Assembly (NCBI GenBank): GCA_002812745.2
Contig: NCSJ02000132.1
Location: forward strand, 1 to 64,000
Length of the DNA stretch: 64,000 nt
Source of the DNA: Scytalidium lignicola
Lineage: Eukaryota > Ascomycota > Leotiomycetes
Direction of reading: 5' to 3'
Shown here: positions 39,562 to 51,000 of the stretch, one piece after another
Position numbering within the stretch: the stretch's first letter is position 1
Layout of the letters: every line of letters starts with the position of its first letter
The notes under the pieces: generated by a model
Database searches by the model: none
Told to the model about the DNA's origin: nothing
What the model saw: only the letters and a program-made list of their open reading frames with translations
Program-made: the position numbers and the translations under genes

Positions 39562-40420
39562 GTTTCTAGTATATTCAATTTGCTATAGTCATCCCCAAGT
39601 AGCCGCTTATATTAGATTAGGACACGATCAAGAGAGGATTGGGAAGCTTTCCAGTCATCCTTGCTGTTTAACGAGCTATTGCACGATATCAAGCCCGTAA
39701 ATACCAAGCAAGAGATACACAGATCGCAAGCATTTAATGGCCATATCGATCAGGAGCCGCCAATTGGATATCCGTAAGGAGATGATGGGTAGATAGGTTG
39801 ATAGCAATACATAGTTGATGAGCGAAAAGAGCTGTAATTGTAATAATTTGACATGATCTACACACTATATACTCTGTACTCAGACAAGTAGTGCTTCTCT
39901 CTAGACAGCTTTTCCGGCCCTATTCACATTCAGAATACATTCTATTACTCGCAACAACCATATAAACAACATTCAATAACCTTTTCATATTACAGTACTG
40001 CTAAAGAATAGTTCAACATGGCAACATAAGCCTTCTTTAGCCGCTTCTCTTCTATTCCGGACAGTCAATTCATCCTTTGAGTTGTGCAGCCACGATGCTA
40101 ACAGCAGAGATAGAAAACACGGACGGAGCATCCTCGCACGAACTTGTGCAGCAGCTTAGCGGCTTCATGCACTCCAGCCCCGCGGAGTCGCACCGTGGGG
40201 GAATAATGCGGGGAGGTGGAGCGCGCCCTGATCCAAGCGTCTGGGGAAGAACTGCTCGATACATAATCTCTCCTATCGACAACATCTGACTTCTCCATCG
40301 GGACACTTCTTACTAGATCATACGGAGATTCGAGGCCTAGAAAACTTAATTCTAACTCATCCTGCACCATTTGAAGAAATCAAAGACAGTAATCAACTAG
40401 GTCTAGAGTTTTTGTAATAA
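39562..40420. other. Intergenic, unexplained short frames
   Basis: This stretch of 860 bases has no convincing gene. A GC-richer patch at 40,077-40,370 has open frames of 60-90 codons in three frames on both strands (for example MLTAEIENTDGASSHELVQQ on +), none recognisable. It may be 5' leader and promoter of the transporter, or a degraded gene. Confidence 0.4.
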
Positions 40421-42203
40421 ATGGCGGCAGATCAGGCAAACGGGGTAAAGCCCCATACAAGTCTAGTCAATATCCTAGTATGCACAAAATTTGGATTAAA
40501 TAGCAATTCATACAACTGCTGACAAAATACAGCTTATTTGTGCGGCTACATTGGCAAGCTTTAACTACGGATATTCGAACAATGTCATTGCGGGAACGCT
40601 TGCCCAGGTTACCTTTATTTCAAAATTCTTAAGTGGTGATAATGCCGAGTCACTCATCGATGCTATTATATCAGGGTAAGTCAATTGAGAAGAGAAATGG
40701 GGATATAACCTTTTGGAAGCCTCTTTCAATGTTATACTTTGCTGATCAAGAGCCGGATAGCTTCTTTGGATGTGCTCTTATCGGTGCATTTGGCCAAGCA
40801 TACATCTCCAATCGCTGGGGACGGAAAAGTGCAAATGGTGTAGCTGCTGTTCTCCTTATTATTGGAAATGCGTTACAAGCTGGCGCAGTTAAGATACCCA
40901 TGTTCTTGGTTGGCCGCTATATCACCGGTTTCGGCGCTGGCATGATCATCAGTAATACTCCAGTATACCTCAGTGAGGTATCCCCGGCTCACTCACGCGG
41001 TCTCCTCGTAGGATTACAAGGCAACTTTATCGTCCTTGGCTACATCATATCTTCCTGTGCTGCTCTAGGGTTCCACTTTGTTGACAAAAGCTATCAATGG
41101 CGTCTGAACTTCATCATTTCGACCTTCTTTGCCTGCGCTTTGCTTTTGTCTCTAATCGCTCTTCCCGAGTCTCCTCGCTGGCTGGTCGAACACGGTCGTC
41201 GAGAAGAAGCTGGAAAGATCCTCAATCGGATCCACAAAACACCAGATGATCCGGACGGAAGAATTGCTCATGCAGAATTGGTCCAGATTGTAGCACAAGT
41301 TGAGCTTGATCGCAAATTTCCGAGTAGTTGGTCCTTCATACTTAGCACGAAGTCTATGAGAAAAAGGCTTATATGTACCCTTTTGGTGTGGTCCATGGCT
41401 CAAGCAACAGGTATTACTGTTCTTGCCAATCTTACTCCCAGGCTTTTCAGCGCACTAGGCTATGGCACCGTGTTGCAGCTCGGTCTCAGTCTGGTGTGGA
41501 CTGTGTGCTTGTTCGTTGGATGTTTTGTCAATATCACACTTATTGATAAGATTGGACGTGTTAAACTGATTGGTAAGTCTATTCACCATTTGCTAGCATC
41601 TTAAACTAGATCTAGCTTAACAATATATTGGTAATCACTAACTTCAAGCTCAGTTGCTGGTGGATGGGGCATGGTAATATTACTAGCTGTCGAAGCAGCA
41701 TTGCAACACTTCTACCTCGATGGCTCTAACCTCGATGGTACCCGTGGAGCAGTTGCCATATATTTCATCGTTGCTGCATGGTTCACAAGTACCCTCGAAT
41801 GCACAGGCTACGTGTACGGGTGTGAGATTTGGCCAACGCATCTACGTAGCAAGGGCTCAGCTATATCCTATTTCGGCTTCTATGTCTTTTCCATCTGGTC
41901 AACCGCCCCTGCTGCTCAGGCTTTTGGTTCCATTGGCTGGAAGTACTACATGGTCTTCATCTCGGTGACTGTTGTTCTACTTATTCCTTGCATGCTATAC
42001 CTTCCAGAGGTAAGTTAGTTGATCCTAGATTTATATATGTAATCTGGTCTAACGAATAATAGACCAGTGGTATCTCTCTTGAGGAACTGGGCGCCAAGTT
42101 TGGCGACAATGTTGCTATTGACTTTGAGCATGCCTTGCATGAGGACGACAAGAGTGCAGACCACACTGAAGAGGTAGCATCCGAGAAAGTGAGTACCGTG
42201 TAA
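40421..42203 (+). CDS. MFS sugar-type transporter
   Basis: Proton-coupled importer of the fungal sugar-porter family, plasma membrane. Exons are 40421-40477, 40533-40675, 40761-41572, 41654-42009 and 42063-42203, all in frame, giving 502 residues with about 12 hydrophobic segments. Family signatures: NRWGRKSA after TM2, GRYITGFGAG, PVYLSEVSPAHSRG, PESPRWLVEHGR at the start of the central loop, DKIGRVKLIG, and PETSGISLEELG near the C-terminus, split by the last intron. The usual hexose-binding QQ in TM7 appears as MAQATGITVLAN. It is most like lactose/hexose or glycoside permeases; the substrate cannot be told. In this cluster it could import the pathway substrate or a glycoside of it. Confidence 0.9.
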
Positions 42204-43220
42204 AAACCCTTGTTACGGCTCTTGAATTGTACACAGGAGCTAGAGAAACTATTGGTAGCGGTAGTATAGCTCGCTGGTAGCAAGAGTACTGGTCTTTATT
42301 AATTTCTATCTGATTATGTCGGATGCCAACAATGGCTTCTCGCACACCTGGTCACCGCTTGTGCTGAATAGAGGTGGACAAATGTAATGAAAAATTGTGG
42401 GATTGATATTAATATTAATTGAAATATTGTAATAAGTTTATAGTAAAAATATCACCCTAGGTTGTGCTACAGCTATCATGATTTACTAAACTACTAGACG
42501 CCAAATAGAACTATAGTATTGGGCAATAATTACCATCTCGAAAGCATTGAAAGCACCCCATGAGACTCATTTTAGTTTATAATTCAACCGAGTAGACAGG
42601 TAGAATGAAAATGCTTTGGAAGTATCGGACTTTTAGGGATTTGTATCACTGGCTTCCGGAGATATAAATGCTACGAGGTTAGTCCGAGACGGAACCTTCT
42701 CAGATGCGGACAATTCCCAGAATGCTGGACCCAGGCCGAGACTCAATAAAGATTGGTCTAAACCAGATCTGCAACCAGCACTGCTATGTACCTGCATATC
42801 GGCCAATTGCGCAGCGTCTTCTCAGCATGGTAAAATTCTCACCTGTGTGCGCTTCGGTTGCTTCGGAGGTTGGCTTGTCCGTGAGTCATGTTCTTCCACA
42901 ATAGCCAGAATCAGGATAAGATGTGATTATGCTGATAAATAACAGTCCTTTCAGCTAAGGCAAACCGAATATACTTAATTTGCTCTATATCTTCGTCGAT
43001 AGGCGCCTAAAGTTGATTGTGATGTACCATTGTTATTACTAAACTAGATATTTCAATTACCTTAAACTTCATAATTTAATTAGATTATATGAAAGGTGCC
43101 CGTATTTGATGATTTCTAGTCTCTTTGGGACAGTTCTTGCACCTTAGGTCAGAGAAAAATTAACATTCTTATTGAATTGGTATATACTATGCTCCAGTAT
43201 CTGAAGTCCTGAATGTCTGA
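42204..43220. other. Convergent spacer with promoter-like motifs but no gene
   Basis: This 1.0-kb space lies between two converging 3' ends. It nevertheless contains TCGGAC (42,625-42,630) and GTCCGAG (42,682-42,688) with a TATAAAT between them (42,663-42,669). The only frame downstream (66 codons from ATG at 42,704) is unrecognised. It may hold a lost or non-coding transcription unit. Confidence 0.4.
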
Positions 43221-44311
43221 TTAATAGGAGAACCGCATCCCCCCNATTAGCAGAGACCACACTGCCTGTCGTCCACCCCGCGTCTTCACTGCAAAGCATC
43301 GTTACAGTGCCAGCTACTTCTGATGCATAAGCAGGTCTACCACCAAACTTCGTCCACTCTCGTATCTCTTCATCGTCATCCGCTCTCACGGTAGCAAGCG
43401 GGGACACCTGGTTCCATTGTCCCAGAAGAGCCTTGATATCTTCCGGTACTCCCCGGTATATATCTGTAAGGATCGGTCCCGGATTGACAGAATTGACCAC
43501 AGCTCGTTCCGCTAGCTCACGTGCCCAAACTCTCGTCATTGCTTCGAGAGCTCCCTTCGATCCAGCGTATACCGTTTGCTCACGCAGTCCTAGAGGTGCT
43601 CCGACACTCGAGATATTGACTATACGCCCTGACCGGTCATATGGAAGGTATGGTAAACAGGCTTGCAAAAGAAAGATGGGTCCTAGGACATTCGTTGCAT
43701 ATATATCTTCAAAAAGGTCCTTGGTAATGGAACCGAGAGGCTTCAAGTCTGCGATCCCGGCGTTATTAATGATAATGTCTATTTGAAGACGGCCAGTCTC
43801 CTGATCGGTGAAGTGCTCTTTGGCTATTGATATAATTCTTGCACAATCTTCTTGAGAGCTGATGTCACCACCGGCTGGTATTGCGGTAACATCATACTGT
43901 TCTTTCAATTGGGAGGCCAGAGCTGCTGCTTTCTCTTTCGATGAGGAATATCCTAGTAGTAGCGAAGCGCCTTTTCTCGCCAAGTTTTCCGCTATTGCTT
44001 TCCCCAGTCCTAGAAGATATTAAAATAGGACGTTAGATCGTATATCAATTTGTGTGGTTATAACGGTCGATCATACCTCTTGAGGCACCCGTCACGATAG
44101 CTAGTCTATTTGTAAGTGGGCGACTGTTGTGTACATTGGATCTAAATCTTGAGGTAGTAGTAAAGGGATATGTTTGCTGGCTAGCTGCATAATTCACATG
44201 ACATATTCTTCTGAAGCTGATCCTACATATATTTGAACTATTTGTATAAATGTCTTTTCCTCGAACAATCTTCGAATACGTTTGTTGACGCAGACTATAG
44301 TAACAGCTCAT
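43221..44311 (-). CDS. SDR, 3-oxoacyl-ACP reductase-like, with targeting-type N-terminus
   Basis: NAD(P)-dependent short-chain dehydrogenase/reductase. Exons are 44311-44077 and 44009-43221. The first 66 residues are rich in Arg, Ser and Tyr and poor in acidic residues, like a mitochondrial presequence; this is unusual for its neighbours. TGASRG at 74-79 binds the cofactor, NNAG is at 160-163, the catalytic Ser is about 212-213, and YAGSK has Tyr226 and Lys230. The N at 43,245 sits beside six Cs; ignoring it restores frame and gives the normal SDR ending SANGGMRFSY and a stop at 43,221-43,223, 340 residues. Keeping it gives an implausible longer tail, so the N is judged spurious. Divergent from the SDR at 44707. 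Resembles FabG/Oar1-type reductases; actual substrate unknown. Confidence 0.88.
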
Positions 44312-44706
44312 TGTGTAAATAATGGTCTTCGAGACTCGTTTAAATTTAGACTATTAGAACCTTTCAATAAAAGAATATATGTAATGTAGTAATTCTTCTG
44401 TGGCTAAATGGTAACTACTCGTTGCAATTAGTCTCGGACCCAGGGACAAAAGTCCAGAATGGTGCCGAAAACAGACCGTCATACTACAGACGATCTAACA
44501 AAGCCGGACGAGCCATGACTTAAGGCTTATGATTTAGCAAGCTAATTGAAAACAATAAAATTATACTATTAAGTCCACGGAATGCTAATATAGATCATTT
44601 TGCATCTCCTTCCATAAATACAAGATCTACACTATACATGTAATAAGTTCATCATTTTAAGGCATTAAAAACCACTCTTCATAACATTCACAGAGTCCAA
44701 ATCACA
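44312..44706. promoter_or_regulatory. Divergent promoter between two SDR genes
   Basis: This 395-bp interval has CTCGGAC at 44,433-44,439 and a GCCGGACGAG sequence near 44,503. The 7-mer matches those in other promoters of the island. Confidence 0.4.
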
Positions 44707-45590
44707 ATGAGCATTAGAAAACCCCAGGACGGTCAATCGATCGATATACCTGAAGCACAGATATTCCCAGTGCTTCAGGGCAAAGTTGCTATTATCACGG
44801 GAGGAGCAATGGGTATGGGTAAGGCTACAGCAATTGTACGTATGGCATAATCCGTGAGATGGGATAAGGACACGATAACTGAAGCCTTTTTTTNCTATAG
44901 ACATTTTCTAAGGCAGGTGCACTTGTAGTGGTGGCGGATGTGAATGAACCACTGGGAAAGAAAACAGTTGAGGAGATTCAGGCTTCAGGAGGAAGAGCGC
45001 ATTTTGTCAAGACCGAGGTATCTCAGTCTGACTCGGTGAAGAAATTAGTCGATGAAACTGTAGCCACCTTTGGCAAGCTTGATGTTGCAGTTAATAACGC
45101 AGCATTAACACCAGACAAGACTCCAACATCGGACTTTGATGAGGAATATTTCGACCGAGTTATTGCAGTTAACTTGAAGGGACCGGCGCTGTGTGTAAAA
45201 TGGGAATTGCAACAAATGATTAAGCAGGGACATGGGGGCTCAATTATCAATATTGCATCGATTAATGCGTTCAAACCTCAGTATAATATGCCCGCATACA
45301 CAATGTCTAAGCATGCCGTCGTCGGTCTTACCAAGACTGCTGCTCTAGAGAATGGCACAAGGGGCATTCGCGTCAATACGATTGCACCAGGGGCAATATT
45401 AACAGAAATGTCAGCTGCTTCACTAAAGTCAATTGGGACTTCTCATGAGGAGTTTGTAGACGTGTCCTATCTTAAACGTTGGGCGGCTCCACATGAAGTT
45501 GCACAAGCCTCTCTCTGGCTCGCGTCAGATGCAGCATCTTACGTGTCTGGGATCACTCTTCCTGTATGTGGTGGCTATTCTACTAAGTAG
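44707..45590 (+). CDS. SDR oxidoreductase (glucose-dehydrogenase-like class)
   Basis: Exons are 44707-44835 and 44901-45590, in frame, 272 residues; the N at 44,894 lies in the intron. TGGAMGMG at 31-38 is the dinucleotide-binding loop, with Asp in VVVADVNEP suggesting NAD preference. NNAA is at 108-111, catalytic Ser163 in NIASINAF, Tyr176 and Lys180 in YTMSK. The end is VSGITLPVCGGYSTK, typical of classical SDRs. A soluble enzyme that oxidises a secondary alcohol or reduces a ketone. Its 3' end faces the SDR at 45675 across 84 bp. Substrate unknown. Confidence 0.9.
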
Positions 45591-45674
45591 AAAGTTAGAT
45601 TGAATTGAAAGTGTGTATACTGAACAAGTGTTGATTTGATCTATACATTATGATGACTTCTAGGATGCCACAAC

Positions 45675-46692
45675 TCATTTCCCAGCAATACCAAATTCTG
45701 GGATATCTTCCATCTCTTTGCCATATGCCTCTCTGATGATATATTTCACCTGATCTAGGGTACTGGAAGCTAGATACGGCTCATCATCCTTACCCATAAC
45801 CTTATTCCAATCGCCGAGAAATCCTTCTGGAGAATCTGAAATTTTCCCTGGGAATGTTGCCAGAGTTTCCCTTGCAGCTCTGTTTGCACTGGCTGTAAAT
45901 ACCTCCCCAGAAACAGGACACTCCTCCGAAGCCAGCGCAATTACGAAAGGTACGACACCCTGAGATGAATATTATGTTAACGTCACGTATAGATATATAT
46001 ATGGAGACACAAGCAATGAAAATTACAGGATATACCTCTGGTGGAAAATAGGTGCGAGTAACCTTCTTTGTTCCCTCTGAGAGATCTCCCATTCTAGAGG
46101 CTGCCGAAGGCATGATGCAGTTGATCTTGATGCCCTCCCTTTCGGACCATCTCCCCAACTCGCGGGTGATGACGAACGTGGCACCTTTTGAAGCACCATA
46201 AGCACAGTCACCACCAGCCCCGAATCCATACATGGCATTAGATGATACATTTATGATCCTCCCGTAGCCTTGCTTAGCCATAATCGAATAAGCTGCACTT
46301 GTCACTAGAGTTGTTCCCAGAACCGCAATCTCAAGAACTCGCATGAATGCAGCACCATCAACATTATCATGAGAGGACATCTTCCCTGTAATCCCAGCAT
46401 TGTTAATCAGGATATCTACAGTACCGAATTCTTTAACTGCAGTCTCAATGATAGACTTGGCATGTTCTTCAATCGAAACATCGTGCCAATCCGCAACAGC
46501 GATGCCACCTGCCGTTCTGATTTCATCGACTACGGATTGGGCTCTCGCTATTCCTCCTGCTTGACCTTCCAATGTCCCTCCATAGTCATTTACAACCACT
46601 TTGGCTCCCCGCTTTGCTAGTTCTAAGGCATATAACCTGCCTAGGCCAAGTCCGCCGCCGGTGACAATTGCAACTTTGTCCTTGACTGACAT
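45675..46692 (-). CDS. SDR of the multifunctional-enzyme (FOX2/17beta-HSD4-like) type
   Basis: Exons are 46692-46036 and 45959-45675, in frame, 312 residues. TGGGLGLG at 11-18 and the NDYGG segment with a long insertion after beta-2 (GTLEGQAGGIARAQSVVDEI) resemble the SDR domain of peroxisomal beta-oxidation multifunctional enzymes. NNAG is at 97-100, Ser150/151, and YGASK has Tyr165 and Lys169. Exon 2 supplies the usual FVIALASEECPVSGEVF segment. The C-terminus GIAGK is not a peroxisomal SKL-type signal. Likely oxidises a 3-hydroxyacyl or ring hydroxyl group; substrate unknown. A reading that ignores the intron gives a false tail. Confidence 0.9.
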
Positions 46693-47156
46693 TTCTAATT
46701 CACCAGATTATGGTCTCCTAGGAACAGCAGTAGATAATGGAGGGGTATTATTTGAAAGATTAATTCAGACATTGCAGCTGTAATTAACTGGTCCATATAC
46801 TTTATCATTGGGATTAGGCAATCTCCATAATCCCGAGTTAATAGTATTAATTTATCGGCCCATTGTAGCAAACCCGAAGACGGCCCGCATTCAATATTAT
46901 ACCGGTCTAGAGTTATTCTAATTGAACCTAACCTGAAATGATTAGGAAAACTCTACAGAGTGGGTATGTTAATGTTCAGAGCTAATTATAACAATTATAG
47001 GATACTGAGTGAGATTAATCTCTCATCATAAGCTATACGTGATCATAAAGTAAAGCCTCTGACAAACAAATGAGGTTCTCCCTAGTAGTGACTAAAATAA
47101 TATTTCATAGAGCCATAATATTTTTTAACTATCCCGTAGATTAGTGTTCCTTTAAT
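46693..47156. promoter_or_regulatory. Promoter of the FOX2-like SDR plus 3' flank of second P450
   Basis: This 464-bp interval has no gene. It contains TCCCGAG near 46,831 and CGGCCC-type GC boxes near 46,850-46,890, but no exact CTCGGAC. Confidence 0.35.
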
Positions 47157-49108
47157 TCAATCATATTGACTCAAAAACTCCAGTGCCCCACCTAACTCCC
47201 TAGTAATTACCTCCTGATGCTTTTTACTACGAGGTACTACTTTCACTTGATACTCCAAGGGTCTGACAAGATTAGATGAAGTGTAAGCATTCACATCTAG
47301 TGGTCTGTCAGGTAGCTCCTCGAATTCAAATGCCCAGAGAAGCTTAGCAGTCACACGCCACATACTTCTTTCCGCCAGATGGATACCAGGGCACATCCTT
47401 CTACCAGCTCCATACCCATAGTGATGTAAAGACCTTATCTATGTTAGTTTAAGTGATTTATGAAGCAATCATGAAGCACTTATCTCTCTCCTGCCAGTTG
47501 GGTCCAACAGCGTAGTCATTAGCCAGTTTTGAGTGATTTATAAATCGATCCGGATTAAAATAATCGTGATCTGGATACAGTTCGTCGTTTTGATGAATCG
47601 CCCAGGCGGCTAACCAGATTACACTGTCTTTTGGGAAGAACATGCCTTCGTACCAGTCATCTAGCGTATGTCAGTGGTCAGCTAATAGACTATAAAGGAC
47701 TCTTTGAGCTTCAGCTCTTACCTTTACTAAGCCTATGTGGGATTCCAAGATCAGAGCTATCTCTATGGATTAGCTATGTTGTTTGATATGAACAATACTA
47801 GGTGCTCACGTTGGGCGCCATCGTAGAGCTTCTTTGATGATACAGTTAATGTATGGTAGTCGTTCAAAATCAGAGAAAAGCGGCGTTCTCTCAACTCCAC
47901 ATACTGCGTCAAGTTCTTTCCTAGCTTTTGCCTGAACTTCTGGAAACTTTGTGACGGCAAGGATAATTGTCAGGAGCATGTTGGCAGTGGCTAGTAAATC
48001 GATTTTGCTCAGTCACGGGCATATTTGTCTAGATAATAAGACCTACTATCTGCACCTGCTTCCAGAAGTTCTCCAAATAGATTATTAAAGGAGTACTGAG
48101 ACATAGGCCAGCCTCCTTTTCCATATTCATCAAGCTTCATATCAATAATGGCATCACGAACATCACCAGCAGTCCTTCGATCATCTACCATTTTTCTTGC
48201 CTTGCTCCATGTGGAATCCATCAACCCACGAACATGGTAAGCACGTTTCTTCCATTTTCCAGGGAAATACCATAACCAGGGAGCCTGTTCAACTGGTGGA
48301 TTTGCACCTGGCTCGATTGCCCCTAGCCACTATGTAGTGTGTTATCTAGGCCTGTGCTATTGATGAACAATGCCTAGCAAAGAAAGACTTACCTGGTCAA
48401 CAAAGTCATAGAAATCTTTGTAAAAGAATGAATCAAAGTCCTTTGCTCGAAATCCCCAAACGATGATGGCCACAACAGACGAAGCATACAATCTTGCGTA
48501 GTCGAAAATTTGATCTGGGTACTCTACGACGTTATGCATGAAGAGAATCGACCTATAGAGGCGTAAATATTTTTGTAAGAGTCGCTAGATCCTTTATTCC
48601 TTACTCGGATTCTTGGACCCTGAAGTGCTTCTCATCCAAGTTCTTCGGATTAAGGTTCCTCGTGATCACAGATCTTTTCTCCCTCCATGAGGTTGTTGCC
48701 TGCTCGAATGTCATATGGCAACCTCTACTCATGAATAGCGGCACTGCAAGGTGCGGTCTGTCCGAATAGATGCTCCCTTTTTTATTTAATAGCTCATGAA
48801 CAGCCTTCCGATCAGCGATGACAATCATAGTCGAATTGAAGACTTTCAATGAGTAGATAGGCCCATATTCTCTTGCCCATTGTTCAAATCTGAAAATTAG
48901 TAGTTAGCCATGCAGATAGTGAAAGCCATGATATGGGTAGAGATAACTTCTTGCCCAATCCCGTTAAAGGTATCTGGGCAGCATTTCCGAGGATGGGGAC
49001 AGTGGGAGGTCCAGGAGGAAGCCTCGGATCTCTTCGACCAACATGCAACAATCTCCAAATGCCCACAACAGCAAATAGAATAATCGGAAAAATGACAGAG
49101 CTGATCAT
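47157..49108 (-). CDS. Cytochrome P450 monooxygenase (second copy), intact
   Basis: Membrane-anchored haem monooxygenase, 520 residues. Exons are 49108-48948, 48889-48605, 48552-48393, 48329-48047, 47990-47810, 47756-47722, 47660-47480 and 47433-47157; every junction is in frame. There is an N-terminal anchor, then [14 protein letters not shown]. The I-helix reads EAGADTT with the codon for Thr split by an intron, the K-helix EALR, then FNPDRFINH, and the haem loop [12 protein letters not shown] with Cys443. Two donors are weak (GTTATC, GTGCTT). It shares sequence and at least five intron positions with the P450 at 36472-38451, so the two are paralogues. Probable hydroxylase acting on the cluster's substrate. 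Confidence 0.92.
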
Positions 49109-49504
49109 TTTACTTAACCAGAAAAATTGGCGTAAAAGCTCTCACTACGAAAAAGCTAGTACTCAACAATTTCCCTTCTTTTGTAACTTCTGCGGAAATC
49201 ACATTGAAAAGGAAATTCACGGTCTGGTCCATATCACTCCGCTCCACGTGTTTGCCAGAATTTGATCCAATCAACCTTTTTCACGGAGGGTTTTGTTGAC
49301 GGGGCGTAATTGGACTCTTGGACGGAATTGTGGCTTTCTTCGTATGGACAAACTTCGGAGAGTCTTATAATATTTATCCAAGTTAGACAACTTACGCTTT
49401 GAGTATAAGAATCATCATCACGTGATAGAGGAACTTTTCCAAGTGTGCATTTCAACCGAGAAAGAAATGCAAGTATTGTCAATATAGGCTACTACATGAC
49501 TAGA
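49109..49504. promoter_or_regulatory. Promoter region of second P450
   Basis: This 396-bp interval lies between the P450 start and the stop of the next - strand SDR. It contains CTTCGGAGAG near 49,343, a relaxed form of the recurring YCGGA motif, and a CACGTG-type site (CCACGTG) near 49,243. Open frames overlapping it on both strands are not convincing. Confidence 0.35.
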
Positions 49505-50561
49505 TCAAGAAAGGTCTAATGGTTTTACCCGTGGGATGGGTCCAGTACAACCTTCCCCCGTTGCTGCTGCTGTCTTGCCACTATCTGCCAAAATCATCTG
49601 TCCATTTATTGAAGATGATAGCTCTGAAGCAAGAAACAGTTGGATATTCGCTATCTCTTCAGGGTCTTGCAAGCGATTGTAGTAATATTGTGGTGCTGCT
49701 AAGAGCCCTGCTCTCTCAAAAAACCACTCATGATTCTTCTTCAATGTAGCCTGATCTAAATCATTTCTGTACTCCCCTCCTTTCTCGGCATCCTTTGATA
49801 CTGTTAGGATACTGGTTTTAGTGAAACCTGGTGCTACTCCATTCACCCTGATATTGCTCGCGGAGAGATGGACAGATGCACCTGATACTAAACCATGGAG
49901 GGCAGTCTTCGCGATCGCTGTTATATGGTAAACTCAATTAATATCCGTATAATCTCACAAATTTCAGATTGAATATACTCACTATATGGAAGATCGGAGT
50001 ATGATCCCAGGAAGCCTGCACACGATCCTGTAACGACAAAGACTCCTCCAAATTGAGGCTTCTCCTTCGAAGTTACCATCATCGCTTGACTTCCATATTT
50101 AATAGCTAGAAAGACTCCTCGTTGCATAACATTGACTTGTCGATCATAATGAATGAGCTCAGTCTCATTTATATCCCTAGGATTTGTTAGACTAGAAAAT
50201 GTGCGAAGGAAACTTCTGCTCATGGACCTTACCTGTAGTTAGCAAATCCAGCGTTAGCAATAAAGAAATCGAACCGACCAAATTTTTTAGTTATATCTTT
50301 CACTATATCAATAGTCTGTTCTTCGGAGGAGACGTCAAGGAGGTGGCCTTCAACTATAGTGTTGTTGCCAATCTTCCTACACTCATTTTGCAATGACGGG
50401 ATGCTGCCCAGATTTAGATCGCAGGCATACACTGCCTTAGCACCGGCTTTAGCAAGTTTGAGCACAAGTGACCGACCAATTCCCATCGGTGTACCAGCCC
50501 CAGTGACGATTCCTACTTTTCCCTCCATCAAACCTGGTTTGTCAATACTTTGAGAACCCAT
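49505..50561 (-). CDS. SDR oxidoreductase (atypical, long C-terminus)
   Basis: Exons are 50561-50233, 50176-49983 and 49917-49505, in frame, 311 residues. TGAGTPMGIG at 20-29 binds the cofactor, with CDLN after beta-2 indicating NAD. NAG is at 103-105. The catalytic residues are Ser161 (VVTGSCAGF), Tyr174 and Lys178 in YTIAK, whose Thr codon is split by intron 2. The tail after the usual Rossmann end is longer than usual (GKTAAATGEGCTGPIPRVKP). It follows the P450 on the same strand. Likely a secondary-alcohol dehydrogenase; substrate unknown. Confidence 0.88.
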
Positions 50562-51000
50562 TCTTGATACCTTTTTTTNCCAGTAGCTGAGTGAGACTGG
50601 CTATATGAATCTTAATCGTGGAAGGGAACTACCAGGTCCTCTTGAGAGGAAGAAAATGTTTATTTCGTACGATTTTAATTCTGTTTCTCGAACATGAATC
50701 GTTGAAGTTATACACAGTACTTAAAGACATGATATTCAGCCCTCGGACTGGCTTAAATATGTCGGAACATTCTCGCTATCATTACATCCAACAAAGGAGA
50801 CTTGAAAGCTTATCTAGGCCGCAATATGTTCGGTTTATTATGTTGATAAGATTAACCTTACTAAATAGCAGAAGTTTAGCAGTTAGAAATAGGTACGTTA
50901 ACAATGTAAATTTCTCAGCACTGGTGGTCTTTATCACAATACTCAGTAATACTCCCTAGCAGCATATGAATGGAGATTTTCAATTAAAGAAGAATTATTG
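50562..51000. promoter_or_regulatory. Promoter of the SDR at 49505, with one CTCGGAC site
   Basis: This 439-bp interval has CTCGGAC at 50,742-50,748, followed by GTCGGAAC near 50,761. The N at 50,579 is in a T-run. A 113-codon + frame here is unrecognised and taken as fortuitous. Confidence 0.4.

Noticed and set aside
39558..39700. Extra 3' exon for the ABM-like gene
   Set aside because: The GTGAGT donor is good, but the nearest in-frame acceptor gives a 31-bp intron, shorter than fungal introns usually are; kept only as an alternative.
40070..40370. Three overlapping frames of 70-90 codons upstream of the transporter
   Set aside because: Open on both strands at once, no recognisable motif and no consistent splice extension.
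48933..49482. Open frames around the start of the second P450 on both strands
   Set aside because: Overlap the P450 first exon or its promoter and lack protein features.
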